From positions 124,001 through 188,000 of the forward strand of contig JAZRVO010000029.1 in the NCBI GenBank assembly GCA_045599185.1: a DNA stretch of 64,000 nt. The letters are read 5' to 3'. The notes below the pieces were generated by a model. It was not told where the DNA came from. It made no database searches and saw only the letters and a list, made by a program, of their open reading frames with translations. The position numbers and the translations under genes were made by a program. Of the stretch, positions 45,214-54,044 are shown piece by piece (position 1 is the stretch's first letter; each line of letters starts with the position of its first letter). The DNA comes from UBA1240 sp045599185 (GTDB lineage: Bacteria > Spirochaetota > Spirochaetia > Treponematales > Treponemataceae).

Positions 45214-45813
45214 ATGAAAAATACAATTTTAAGAAATCAGGTTATTTTACCAAGCTGGAACGAAGCAAAAAGCTCAATTTTTCCAATCCTCGGCCCCTAC
45301 AAAACTTCAAAAAACAAACTAATGGCACTTAAAAATCAGGACATTTTATGCATGTTAGTAAGTTCACAGGTTAAAATGTTTTTAGCCTGCTTTTACAACG
45401 GACAGGTCATTCCGCTAAGCCAGCATCTTTTGGCTCAATGGGCAATTACGGCTTCTGCCGTGCACCTTGCTGTTGAAGAAAACATGCAAAGAATTGCCCG
45501 TAACTGTGAACTGAAAAAATGCAGCAACGGCTGGTTTGATTATTACAGCGTGCAGGCCGAATTACCGGTTTTTAATGCGGCACTGCTGTTTTATAAACCT
45601 TTTCAGTTTGCGCTTCAGCAGAAATTTGGCGAAAGTTTTTGTGCAGTTATGCCGGAACTTACATGCGGAATTGTTTTTGACAGAAAAAATGCAGAACTTT
45701 ATGCAAAAGCCATGCGTGACGACGTGCTTTTAACTTATGAATGTTCTTCAAAGCCGCTTTCTACGGAACTTCTGGAAATTTCTTCTTACGGCGTTGTACC
45801 GCTGGCAGACTGA
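45214..45813 (+). CDS. Hypothetical protein
   Basis: A 199-residue soluble protein without signal peptide, cysteine-containing and of mixed composition. I do not recognise the family. The ATG lacks a ribosome site; a TATAAG box lies about 12-16 bases before it, so the transcript could be nearly leaderless. Codon use is like its neighbours and a strong terminator follows, so I take it as a real gene. The gap 44959-45213 is AT-rich with no other feature. Confidence 0.65.
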   Translation: MKNTILRNQVILPSWNEAKSSIFPILGPYKTSKNKLMALKNQDILCMLVSSQVKMFLACFYNGQVIPLSQHLLAQWAITASAVHLAVEENMQRIARNCELKKCSNGWFDYYSVQAELPVFNAALLFYKPFQFALQQKFGESFCAVMPELTCGIVFDRKNAELYAKAMRDDVLLTYECSSKPLSTELLEISSYGVVPLAD

Positions 45814-45832
45814 ACGTAAAAAAACTAAACGC

Positions 45833-45869
45833 AAAAAAAAAGACTTGAAGCATCTTCAAGTCTTTTTTT
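45833..45869. terminator. Bidirectional intrinsic terminator
   Basis: GACTTGAAG (45842-45850) and CTTCAAGTC (45854-45862) form a perfect 9-bp stem with a CAT loop, flanked by A8 and T7. It lies between convergent genes. Confidence 0.9.
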
Positions 45870-45930
45870 ATGATTCAATCAAATAATTTCAGGTTCTGTT
45901 CTTAAACTTTTCTTGCAGCAATCGCTTTCC

Positions 45931-46893
45931 CTACATTTTTTCCAGCAAAAGTTCCCAGCTGGTTTTGCGGTTAAACACTTCCATTGGGTTTTTAAGCGGA
46001 TTATGCCGCAGGGAATTGTGCTCGTCAATAACGCTCTGCATATCGGTAATACTGCTTTTAGTTAAATACGGCTCTTTAAGCGAAAGCAGGGAACCGTCGC
46101 CGGACAGATAAACCGGCAGCGGATTTTCAGTTTTACCGTCAAAAACAAGTGTTTCGCCGTCAAAAGTGTAGCTGTGCTTTTCAATGTTGCGGATATTTAT
46201 GCCGCGGCCAACAACGCAGGTATAAACAATGTCGCCAACCTTCAAAAACTTATCCACTTCAAAAATCGTTGTATCATCATCTGCAATTGCCAGCACCGGT
46301 TCATAGTCAACATCGGCCTGCCAGTAGCGCAAAAAGTAAACGTTTTTATCGGTAAAATAATAGCAGCGCAGTTCGTTTTTATACTGCGGCGTTGCAATTT
46401 CTATGCCGCCAACATTGCCGCAGCAGCGCCAAAAACCCAAAAGCCTTGCACTGTTAGAATCAACATTTGCAGCATAATCTTTCAAATTTTCGTCATTCTG
46501 TTCACCGGCCTGCAAAAAAGCAGAACCGTGGCAGTAAAAATCAAGGAACAATTTGTCGTTTATTACGCTTAAAGGGTGCGCCAGCCGCTGCCTGCTGCCA
46601 GCATATTTTACGCGCAAAATCGTTTCACCCGTGTCCCGGTATTCCAAATTGGCAGGCAGAGACGCCGCCTGATCGTAATAGTAACCGTAAAAAGTTTTCA
46701 GCACAAAGTTCAAGTTGTTGTCACTGCCAACAATTACAAAACGCGATTTATTTTCCCAAATGCCTGCAAGCGGCGCAAGACTTTCATCCTGTCCGCCCTG
46801 CACCGGCACGGCAGCATTTTGCGCAAAGGCAAAAACATTTATAATTGAAAAAAATCCGCAAAAGGCAATTTTATAAAAAAAGTTTTTCTTCAT
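45931..46893 (-). CDS. Hypothetical secreted protein
   Basis: A 320-residue protein with a clear signal peptide (hydrophobic stretch at about residues 8-22, cleavage near FAFAQ). The mature part is rich in aromatic residues and short beta-like stretches (LAGIWENKSRFVIVGSDN, DKLFLDFYCHG, KNVYFLRYWQADVDY), reminiscent of a lipocalin-like beta barrel, but I cannot assign it. There is no lipobox. It is divergent from thiI over a 140-bp gap containing TATATTATAT boxes. Confidence 0.7.
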   Translation of the reverse strand: MKKNFFYKIAFCGFFSIINVFAFAQNAAVPVQGGQDESLAPLAGIWENKSRFVIVGSDNNLNFVLKTFYGYYYDQAASLPANLEYRDTGETILRVKYAGSRQRLAHPLSVINDKLFLDFYCHGSAFLQAGEQNDENLKDYAANVDSNSARLLGFWRCCGNVGGIEIATPQYKNELRCYYFTDKNVYFLRYWQADVDYEPVLAIADDDTTIFEVDKFLKVGDIVYTCVVGRGINIRNIEKHSYTFDGETLVFDGKTENPLPVYLSGDGSLLSLKEPYLTKSSITDMQSVIDEHNSLRHNPLKNPMEVFNRKTSWELLLEKM

Positions 46894-47033
46894 CTTTTAT
46901 TTTTCGGCATTTTGAATAGTTTCTATAGATAAGCCCAAGCGTGTTGGAATTTTATAAAATCTTCTATATTATATTTAGCTGTGCATGTTTGGGCACAGTT
47001 TTAATTTTTCAATTTATTTTAACAGGAAATATT

Positions 47034-48245
47034 ATGGCAACCGTAACTTATCTGGCAAAACTTGGCGAATTGACTTTGAAAGGCAGCAACCTTAAGGAAT
47101 TTGAAAGACGGCTGGTAAACAACGCCCAGCTTTACCTTGAAACAGTAAAAGCCCGCGTACTTTTGCGTGCCGGCCGCCTTTACATTGAAGGTCCGGAAGA
47201 AAGCGTACCGGCAATTGAATTTACATTGCAGCATTTAATAGGCATTACCGGCTGGGCACGCACCTTTGTATGCGAAAAAACCGTTGAATCCATAAAAGAA
47301 GCAGTTATGAAGACTGCAATTGCCGCAAAAGAAGCCGGTGCAAGAACCTTTAAAATTGACGTGCGCCGTGCCGATAAAAGTTTTCCGCTTAATTCGTATG
47401 AACTTGCTGCCGAAGCCGCCGCAGACGTTTTTGATCAGGGCATTTTAAGCGTAGACGTACACAAACCCGATCTTCTCATCCGCGTAGAAGTGCGCGAACG
47501 CTGCTTTGTTTATGACGACCGTAACAAAGGCTGCCGAGGCCTTCCGGTTGGTGTAAGCGGCAAAGGCCTGCTTTTGCTTAGCGGCGGCCTTGATTCGCCG
47601 GTTGCAGGTTACCGCATGATGCGCCGAGGAATGAAGGTTGACTGCGTTTATTTCCACGCCTACCCTTACACTTCAGCGGAAGCACAGAAAAAGGTGGAAG
47701 ACCTTGCCGCGATAATTTCTTCTTACGGTGTAGACACCCATATAAACATCATTCCGTTTACGGAAGTGCAGATGCGCATAAAGCAGCGGTCGCCGGAAGA
47801 ATTCAGTACGCTTATGCTGCGCATGTGCATGATGAAAGCGGCAAACCTTTTGGCAGCCCGGCTGGGTGCCCAGTGCCTTATTACGGGCGAAAGCCTTGGG
47901 CAGGTTGCAAGCCAGACAATTGAAAACCTTGCGGTTACAGAATCGGCATGTGCACTGCCGCTTTTGCGCCCGCTTGTTGGCCTTGATAAACAGGAAATTA
48001 TTGATACAGCCGTTCAGATTGGCACTTATGATACTTCAATTTTGCCTTACGAAGACTGCTGCGTTTTGTTTTCGCCAAAGCACCCGGTTTTGCGTGCCAG
48101 CGTAGAAGAAGCAACCAGAATATTTGAAAAGCTTGAAGCCGACGAACTTATTCAGGCTGCCTACGACAACCGCGAAATTAAACGCTTTGCCGCCCGGGAC
48201 TACGTGGCAGAACATTTTGCCGTGCCCAAAACCGAAGAACAGTAA
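47034..48245 (+). CDS. thiI: tRNA 4-thiouridine synthase ThiI
   Basis: About 403 residues from ATG 47034, which has CAGGAAA 7-10 bases upstream; an upstream ATG at 46941 would add a hydrophobic stretch not found in the family. A ferredoxin-like/THUMP region (residues about 1-165) is followed by the PP-loop LLLLSGGLDSPVAGY (about 179-193) and LITGESLGQVASQTIENL. The C-terminal rhodanese domain of the E. coli enzyme is missing, as in many bacteria, so sulfur relay must differ. The enzyme thiolates U8 of tRNA. Confidence 0.92.
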   Translation: MATVTYLAKLGELTLKGSNLKEFERRLVNNAQLYLETVKARVLLRAGRLYIEGPEESVPAIEFTLQHLIGITGWARTFVCEKTVESIKEAVMKTAIAAKEAGARTFKIDVRRADKSFPLNSYELAAEAAADVFDQGILSVDVHKPDLLIRVEVRERCFVYDDRNKGCRGLPVGVSGKGLLLLSGGLDSPVAGYRMMRRGMKVDCVYFHAYPYTSAEAQKKVEDLAAIISSYGVDTHINIIPFTEVQMRIKQRSPEEFSTLMLRMCMMKAANLLAARLGAQCLITGESLGQVASQTIENLAVTESACALPLLRPLVGLDKQEIIDTAVQIGTYDTSILPYEDCCVLFSPKHPVLRASVEEATRIFEKLEADELIQAAYDNREIKRFAARDYVAEHFAVPKTEEQ

Positions 48246-48256
48246 AAACTGAACAA

Positions 48257-48318
48257 TAAAAAAAGGTTTTAAAAACTGAAGTGCACATCAAAATGCCGTT
48301 TTTAGAACCTTTTTTTTC
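48257..48318. terminator. Bidirectional intrinsic terminator
   Basis: AAAAAGGTTTTAAAAAC (around 48260-48276) pairs with GTTTTTAGAACCTTTTT (48298-48314) across a 21-nt loop. It lies between convergent thiI and the DTW gene. Confidence 0.75.
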
Positions 48319-48321
48319 GTT

Positions 48322-49122
48322 TCAATTCTGTTCCCGCTGTTCCTGTGCAAGCTGTTCGCGCATGGCACGTTTTTTTGCACGCAAACTGCCGCTTGCCTGA
48401 TAGCGGTCTGCTTCCCCGGATTCTTCGCGCCGCGCCTGGCTTTCAAGCTGAAAATCTACCATGCGCTTAAAAATATCCATAAGCGGTTCAGGGTTGCATG
48501 GACTGGTTAAACCTGCAGCCTGAAGTTCTTTTATTAAATAATAGCAGGATTCAATGGTGGAAAGACATTCGGCGGCAGGCTGAGTTTTAAACTTAAACTG
48601 AGACCTGTACGCGCTTGTAAACGAAAGTTTCTGCAAATTCCTTACGTTTGGACTGAGCCTCAGCATTTTTTTTGCAAAAAACCACGTGGAATCAACCACA
48701 AAAACCAGCAGCTGCCTGTTTAATCCGTCTTCAAGCACGCCGTTAGTACGGGCATAATTTGCAAAACTTTCTGCCGTAAAAGCATCGTCGCCCGGGTACA
48801 AAAGCATCGGAATATATGCCGGATTGTTTATAAGAGCGTTTACCCGGTTATTCCGGGTAAAATCTACACCAACAATAATTTCGGAATCGACAAGGGTAAG
48901 CTGGGAAAGACGACCGGTGCCGGTGCGCTGCTTGTAGGCTTCTTTTGGGTGCATTAAAAACACGAATTTTACACCGGTTTTTACCGGCTGAATGTACTTG
49001 CAGTAGCAGGTTTTTGCCGGCCTGAAACACTTTGGACAATGGGGCTCAAAATTATCTTTTGCTTTTTCTGCTTCAATCTGCGCAGCGGTTCTAACTTTAA
49101 TAACATTCTTCTGCTGGTTCAA
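48322..49122 (-). CDS. DTW-domain protein (tRNA aminocarboxypropyltransferase-like)
   Basis: A 266-residue protein with an N-terminal zinc-binding cysteine cluster (CPKCFRPAKTCYC, about residues 24-36) and a DTW domain. The DxTW signature appears as VVDSTWFFAKKMLR and is followed by QPAAECLSTIESCYY. Characterised relatives (TapT/TuaA) transfer an aminocarboxypropyl group from SAM to uridine in tRNA. The start is TTG with one base between it and the stop of the upstream glycosyltransferase, indicating coupling. The last 40 residues are charged and probably disordered. Confidence 0.85.
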   Translation of the reverse strand: MNQQKNVIKVRTAAQIEAEKAKDNFEPHCPKCFRPAKTCYCKYIQPVKTGVKFVFLMHPKEAYKQRTGTGRLSQLTLVDSEIIVGVDFTRNNRVNALINNPAYIPMLLYPGDDAFTAESFANYARTNGVLEDGLNRQLLVFVVDSTWFFAKKMLRLSPNVRNLQKLSFTSAYRSQFKFKTQPAAECLSTIESCYYLIKELQAAGLTSPCNPEPLMDIFKRMVDFQLESQARREESGEADRYQASGSLRAKKRAMREQLAQEQREQN

Positions 49123-49123
49123 T

Positions 49124-50299
49124 TTATTTCTCTACTTCAACTATGTATTTGGCAATTTGCGGCACGTCGGGCTTTACGTTCAGTTTTGCCAGACGAAGGG
49201 CAACGTTATGGGCAAAAATTTGGTCACGGCACAGGCGCAGGGCTGTTGCAGCATTTTTTTGTGGCGAACGGCTGAACCAACCCACCTCATTTTGCAGCAC
49301 GTATTCAATGTTGCCCTTTTCCTGCCCGTGAATGTACGTTGTAAAAATACTTGGCTTCTGGCAGGCTAAAATCTGCATCATCATTGAAGCACCGGCTTTT
49401 GTAACAACGCAGTCGCTTATTTTTATCAGTTCGTGCATGTTGCCTACAAAACCCAGCACGTGAACATCTACGTTTTTATGGATTTTTGCCTGCCTGTTCA
49501 TAATTGCATGCTGGCTTTTGTTGCGGCCGCAAACTGCAATAATGCTTATGTTTTCACCCGGTTCAATTTTGCGGCACAATTCGCCTAATATTTTGGCTGC
49601 GCCCGGCAAGCCTTCGCCACCGCCTGCAAGCAGTATGCATTTATTCTGAAGCGGTATGCCGTTTGCCGCCTTGTACCGGTCAATAACACTTGCATCAGTT
49701 TCGCAAAAAAACTGCGCACCAATAATAAAAGGAAAAACGCCGATTTTTTCTGCCTTAATGCCATGATTCTGCACCATTTCGTCTTTTAGGCGGTTTGAAT
49801 AGGCTATGAAACTGGCATTTTTAACAAGATACCACGCCGGATGTGCTGTAAAAGGGTCTGTAATGTTAACGATGTAAGGTATTTTAGGATTGACAGCCTG
49901 TATTGCACGCTTTGCCGCAGGCCCAACCGCAAAATGAAAGCAGACAACCTTTGTAATTTGATGCTTTTTAAGTATCTTCCGCAAATAAAACTGGGTAACA
50001 ACCGTACAGCCGGCCTTGCACAGGCGCAGCACAATTTTATTGGTGGTAATGTCGTAAAAAGCTGAATATGCGGCCGGCATGGCAGCGGTTGTAGCGTGGT
50101 AGCCATCTTCAAAAAAAGAACGGGCAATAACCTGTTTAGGGGCAAAACCCGGCATAAGCAGAACTTCTGCATTGTAGTTTTTTTCCAGTTCTTCCTTTAG
50201 TGCCATTGCCGGGGCTTTGTGCCCGTTACCAGTATTGAGGTACAGAAAAAGGTACTTTTCTTTTTTGGGGCGGCTAAAATCTTCCACATTAAAGCCCAT
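49124..50299 (-). CDS. MGDG-synthase-like glycosyltransferase (GT28, diacylglycerol glycosyltransferase)
   Basis: A 391-residue GT-B enzyme resembling UgtP/monogalactosyldiacylglycerol synthases. The N-terminal acceptor half has YLNTGNGHKAPAMALKEEL, then PAAYSAFYDITTNK; the donor half has LLAGGGEGLPGAAKIL, GFVGNMHELIKISDCVVTKAG and YIHGQEKGNIEYV. It should glycosylate diacylglycerol to make membrane glycolipids, which Treponema contain. Its start overlaps the end of the Wzi-like gene by 11 bases, and its stop abuts the DTW gene, so all three are one unit. Confidence 0.85.
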   Translation of the reverse strand: MGFNVEDFSRPKKEKYLFLYLNTGNGHKAPAMALKEELEKNYNAEVLLMPGFAPKQVIARSFFEDGYHATTAAMPAAYSAFYDITTNKIVLRLCKAGCTVVTQFYLRKILKKHQITKVVCFHFAVGPAAKRAIQAVNPKIPYIVNITDPFTAHPAWYLVKNASFIAYSNRLKDEMVQNHGIKAEKIGVFPFIIGAQFFCETDASVIDRYKAANGIPLQNKCILLAGGGEGLPGAAKILGELCRKIEPGENISIIAVCGRNKSQHAIMNRQAKIHKNVDVHVLGFVGNMHELIKISDCVVTKAGASMMMQILACQKPSIFTTYIHGQEKGNIEYVLQNEVGWFSRSPQKNAATALRLCRDQIFAHNVALRLAKLNVKPDVPQIAKYIVEVEK

Positions 50300-52052
50300 A
50301 CAAATACTTAAACGACAACCTGAAACCGTGGTTTATGTCATCGTGCAGGTTGGCTTTCCAGTCGGCATAGGCTTTATCAAGCCCGGCCTGATCTGCGGAA
50401 TAAACGCCGGTTGGCAGCATGTTGTTCTGTACGCCGTTGTTTTTAATGTATTCAAAAGTATAGCCAAAGTTAAGAGTCATCTGGCCGTAATGCTGCATTG
50501 GCAAAGCATAAGCTGCATCTAAAGAACCCTGCCATACGTACATGCGCGTTTCAGACTGCATGAACATAAAATGATTCCACGCATATTCATAAGCACCGGT
50601 AGAATACGGATGATTCAAGACACTGCCATCGGTGCGCAGCGTGCCCGTTTGGGCAGGCAGTTTAAGGTATTTAATGGCTTCATCCGGCGATTTTTTAACC
50701 AGAAGCTCGTTTATGTTTGAATGGCGAATCATGTTTGCACCAAACGTAAGCTTTAAGTTGCTGAACGGATTAACCTTAAACTTGATTGCAATACGGTCGC
50801 TGTTTGGCGGCAGGTTAGAACCAATGGACTTACCATTATTCGTATAGTTCTGGTAATTCGTTCCGTTAGAACCAGTTACGTTATAGTTTGTGTCCAGAAA
50901 TTCTTCGTGGCTGTACATATACGGTGAAATCATAGTGTAATTCATAGAAATTTCACTGAACGGCGAATCAATAGGACTGTAAACGAAACCCGTCATTGCA
51001 CCAAAGCGCAGCTTGGTATCAAAACGCAGCTTGGCAATATCATTCATTGCCATATCATCAATAAATACGTCCGTATTCCAGCTGAAACCGGCAGCCGGGC
51101 GTATCTTGAATGCAAGGCCCATCTGTACGTTGTCGTTAAATGAACCGATACCCTGTGCAACCATGTAAGGCACAAAAGGCAGCATGTAGATAGGGTCAAA
51201 ACGCTTACCGTAAACTACGTTTTCATAATATGAAAGCGTAAACCAGGGTTTAGGCGTCCAGTTGAACGAGTGCATCATAAGGAACTTGTTGGGTTTTACA
51301 TCACTGCCTTCATCATTGGTTGCACCAAGCATAAATGCAGACTGGGTATAGTTCCAGTTATTGCGGCGAAAAACAACGGACAGGTTTCCGCTGTGAAATG
51401 CACCCGGGTTTAAGGAAACGCTGTCTTCGTAAAAAGGCCCAAAAGAATTGCGGCTGATGCCGCCCTGAAAATAAATGTTTTCGTTACCAATTGCAGTGGT
51501 AACGTTCATGTCCAAAAAGGCTTTGGCAAACTTCAAGTCCGTAGCATCGCTTACGGCATCATAATTTTTGTTTACAAACGAAGGAAGTGAATCTTTTTCC
51601 AAACCATCAGTAATAAGAATGTTAGACTTTACGCCAACGGTCATCAGTTCCGCTGCCTGAATGTCGCCAGCAACACCAATCTTAACATTGTATTCGTTGG
51701 CTTTTTCCTTAGTGCCGTTTTTACCCTTGGCATCAACCTTTCTGTTGGCCTGCCTGCCGTAATCGGCAACTTCAAAAACGGCATCAACGGTTTTACCAAA
51801 TATCTGCTGCCAGTACGCATTGGCAATTGCTGCCTGATCTTCGTACTCGCTCTGCATAACAGTCTGCAAAAAAGAAGAAATAAGTTTTAAAGGATATGGC
51901 CTTAAAGGCGGAACGTTGCGGATAATTCCAAGATTTTCCCAGTTGGAAATATCCGTATAAATAGGATCGTTTGGATCAACACTAACTTGAGCCGCCAAAG
52001 GAAAAATAAGTGCTAACAAAAGCAACCCAAGCAAAAGTTTCTTTTTCGGCAT
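50289..52052 (-). CDS. Outer-membrane beta-barrel protein, capsule-assembly Wzi-like
   Basis: About 587 residues from ATG 52052, preceded by GGAG at 7 bases; the ATG at 52064 lacks such a site. A signal peptide (PKKKLLLGLLLLALIFPLAAQ) precedes an N-terminal helical region (DPIYTDISNWENLGII, then PPLRPYPLKLISSFLQTV) typical of Wzi-like proteins. The rest alternates amphipathic beta strands and ends in an aromatic strand (FRLSFKYLYGL). Wzi binds capsule or surface polysaccharide in other bacteria; spirochaetal homologues may act as porins or glycan receptors. Function here is inferred from the fold pattern only. Confidence 0.72.
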   Translation of the reverse strand: MPKKKLLLGLLLLALIFPLAAQVSVDPNDPIYTDISNWENLGIIRNVPPLRPYPLKLISSFLQTVMQSEYEDQAAIANAYWQQIFGKTVDAVFEVADYGRQANRKVDAKGKNGTKEKANEYNVKIGVAGDIQAAELMTVGVKSNILITDGLEKDSLPSFVNKNYDAVSDATDLKFAKAFLDMNVTTAIGNENIYFQGGISRNSFGPFYEDSVSLNPGAFHSGNLSVVFRRNNWNYTQSAFMLGATNDEGSDVKPNKFLMMHSFNWTPKPWFTLSYYENVVYGKRFDPIYMLPFVPYMVAQGIGSFNDNVQMGLAFKIRPAAGFSWNTDVFIDDMAMNDIAKLRFDTKLRFGAMTGFVYSPIDSPFSEISMNYTMISPYMYSHEEFLDTNYNVTGSNGTNYQNYTNNGKSIGSNLPPNSDRIAIKFKVNPFSNLKLTFGANMIRHSNINELLVKKSPDEAIKYLKLPAQTGTLRTDGSVLNHPYSTGAYEYAWNHFMFMQSETRMYVWQGSLDAAYALPMQHYGQMTLNFGYTFEYIKNNGVQNNMLPTGVYSADQAGLDKAYADWKANLHDDINHGFRLSFKYLYGL

Positions 52053-52239
52053 CAGTAACTCCATTGTTTAGTTTTTTTATTATTTAAGCATTATACCATA
52101 GAAAAAAAACTTTATACAACACAAAACGCTACAGGCACAAGCAAATTGAATGCATAACCGGCTTGCAACGTTCAGCATGGTTTACATTCCCCATGCATTC
52201 CTCCGGCATATGCACAAGACATTTTTAACTCATTAAAAT

Positions 52240-52470
52240 TCAGGCTATGTTTCTTGCTAAATCCCAAATTAAAAAAGCATTATTCTTCAGGTAATTTTCT
52301 AAATCTAAAAGCTCATCTTCAGAAAAACCGTAAGTTTTATAAAAAAGATTGTTAGGAAGTTTCCCTTCTGCAAAATCAAAGCCACCTTTATCATTTACTC
52401 TTTCAAAACGAACATCAATTTCATCAAAAATTCCGTTTTTATGAAATTGGTGCAATGTAAAGTTTTGCAT
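52240..52470 (-). CDS. Hypothetical ORF fused to IS3 remnant
   Basis: A 76-codon frame beginning inside the decayed transposase (first ten codons are out-of-frame IS3 sequence). The remaining 66 codons (RFERVNDKGGFDFAEGKLPN and onward) look like the severed 3' part of a small unrelated gene. No ribosome site. I do not recognise it. Confidence 0.3.
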   Translation of the reverse strand: MQNFTLHQFHKNGIFDEIDVRFERVNDKGGFDFAEGKLPNNLFYKTYGFSEDELLDLENYLKNNAFLIWDLARNIA

Positions 52471-52936
52471 CCATGCAATGTACTTCTGTTATGTCTGTCA
52501 GCCATTTCTGGTTCGGCAGTTCCGCCGTGAAATCACGGTCAATAATATTTGCAGGTCTCTGAGCCTTTTTGTCGGCTTTTGTCAGTCCGTCAGGGTTCCT
52601 GTTGCTTTCGTGAATCAGGTTCCCGAGCTACATTGCACGTTTTATTCCTTTCTGTTCCAGTGCAAGCTGCATCCTTTCAATTCCGTAATTGTGGTTGTCG
52701 GGATGCTCATCGAGAATTTTGTAGATTTCTTCAGTTCTGCAATTTCCTTCTGCAGTTCCTCAACGGTTTTTGGTTCTGCAGTTGATTTTTCCTTTTCAGT
52801 TTTTTGTTTTTCTTTTCTTTCTCCGGTCAATTAATGTTGCATAATTTATTCCCAGCTGCTGCACTGCTTTTTTTAGTCCAATCTCATCTGAAAGCGAAAT
52901 TGCTTCTTCCCTGAATTCTCTGCTGTACCTTAGCAT
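52439..52936 (-). pseudogene. IS3-family transposase remnant (orfA plus internal orfB)
   Basis: Read on the minus strand, ATG 52936 opens an OrfA N-terminus (LRYSREFREEAISLSDEIG, then LKKAVQQLGINYATL) with the helix-turn-helix. A frameshift near 52825 leads to a Lys/Glu-rich coiled coil (VEELQKEIAELKK). After a deletion, a piece of OrfB follows with an in-frame TAG (KGIKRAM*), then RNPDGLTKADKKAQRPANII and DRDFTAELPNQKWLTDITEV of the integrase domain. It stops at 52439 where other sequence joins. The catalytic DDE set is incomplete, so the element is dead. Confidence 0.85.
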
Positions 52937-53071
52937 TCAAAATACCTCTCTTTATTTTCGTAAAATTTTAGGTATTTTTCGACTGCACTTTTATTGTATC
53001 ATTCCAAAGACTGGTAAAAAAAATCCGACTAGACCTACCAAGCCTAAGATTAAAACTAAGGGAGACAAGAA

Positions 53072-53431
53072 ATGAACACTTTTGAATTATTTTCATTGAT
53101 TTTTTTGCTTTTGGATGAGCGATGGGAAGTCCACAAAGAAAACGAAGATTTAGGACACTTTTTAAGTGAGATGAATCCGTACCTTTGGGATGACATAGGC
53201 TCTGCTGATCCAGCTGTATATTCTGAATTCTTGGATTTTATGCAAGACAAGACTATTGGAGAAGATTTTGATTATTCTTTGGTTAGCCCGTATTTGGATA
53301 CGATAGAGTTTTATCCAAACTTAAAGCTATATCTTTCTGATGTTGATAAAGAAACTTGGATTGATGCTGTTCATCAGCTCTTGAGTCAACCTCACAAAGG
53401 CGACTCTCACCAGATGGAACAGACAAAATGA
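53072..53431 (+). CDS. Hypothetical small acidic protein (possible orphan immunity protein)
   Basis: A 119-residue acidic protein with an AAGGGAG ribosome site 9 bases before the ATG. It is rich in aromatic residues and Asp/Glu (MNPYLWDDIGSADPAVYSEF), the composition of many small immunity proteins. The neighbourhood contains an RHS core remnant, where such genes usually follow the toxin. No family is recognised, so immunity is only a contextual guess. It is the only plus-strand gene between 48.2 and 60.3 kb. Confidence 0.6.
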   Translation: MNTFELFSLIFLLLDERWEVHKENEDLGHFLSEMNPYLWDDIGSADPAVYSEFLDFMQDKTIGEDFDYSLVSPYLDTIEFYPNLKLYLSDVDKETWIDAVHQLLSQPHKGDSHQMEQTK

Positions 53432-53458
53432 GGTCTAAACTGATCTTTGTTTTGTAGG

Positions 53459-53728
53459 TTAGTGTATTATAGGGCATTGGTTTTCTCGTGCCCAGCGGAT
53501 AACATCATTGAGTTTTGTCTGATAGCCTTTTGTTCCTTCGCTTTGGAGCCATGAAAGATTATCAAGATCAATGCGGAAGGTAATGGATTTTTTTACAGGC
53601 TTCCAGTACTTGAAATGCCCCCTTGAAAAATCCTCTTCTGTGAGTTCAGGAATGTCATCTGTGTTAATCTGACTGTCAGGAACGGCGTTTGCTTCACATT
53701 TCGCTATAAATTTTTCTAAGTCTGTCAT
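53459..53728 (-). CDS. brnA: BrnA-family antitoxin
   Basis: An 89-residue antitoxin from ATG 53728; a longer frame reaching 53803 runs through the brnT gene. The C-terminal motif YWKPVKKSITFRIDLDNLSW, then EGTKGYQTKLNDVIRWA, is the BrnA ribbon-helix-helix that binds the operator and neutralises BrnT. Its start overlaps the toxin gene by 35 bases, giving the usual toxin-first order with coupled translation. It probably represses its own promoter together with BrnT. Confidence 0.88.
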   Translation of the reverse strand: MTDLEKFIAKCEANAVPDSQINTDDIPELTEEDFSRGHFKYWKPVKKSITFRIDLDNLSWLQSEGTKGYQTKLNDVIRWARENQCPIIH

Positions 53729-54041
53729 AATACATTTTCCTTTCCCGCAATGTTGCAGGACGTGCAGAAATAATATGGGTACGGCCAGTCTCGGTATAGA
53801 CAACTTGAACTACACTTAGTCCAGCTTTTTCCACATATCCTAAACCATTGTATCTGTCTTGGTTTTCTTCAGAATGATTTGCATCATAAATTTCGAAAAA
53901 ATATGGATCATCAAAAACAGGAAGAATATCTCTAAAAGAAATTCCTATGTTGTTTGCATCTTTGTGCTTATATATGTTTGTTTCGTCTTTTTCAGACCAC
54001 CATTCGAATTTGCCGCAAACAATAAGTTCACCTTTGGGCAT
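53694..54041 (-). CDS. brnT: BrnT-family ribonuclease toxin
   Basis: A 115-residue toxin of the RelE-like BrnT family. Diagnostic segments are FEWWSEKDETNIYKHKD, GISFRDILPVFDDPYFFEIY and HIISARPATLRERKMYYDR; the His of the conserved KH and the Arg of SARPAT correspond to predicted RNase residues. The N-terminus is about 10 residues longer than usual. The AGGTGG ribosome site lies inside the last codons of the RHS remnant, so the pair was placed directly behind it. It cleaves RNA to inhibit translation in characterised members. Confidence 0.88.
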   Translation of the reverse strand: MPKGELIVCGKFEWWSEKDETNIYKHKDANNIGISFRDILPVFDDPYFFEIYDANHSEENQDRYNGLGYVEKAGLSVVQVVYTETGRTHIISARPATLRERKMYYDRLRKIYSEM

Positions 54042-54044
54042 TTT

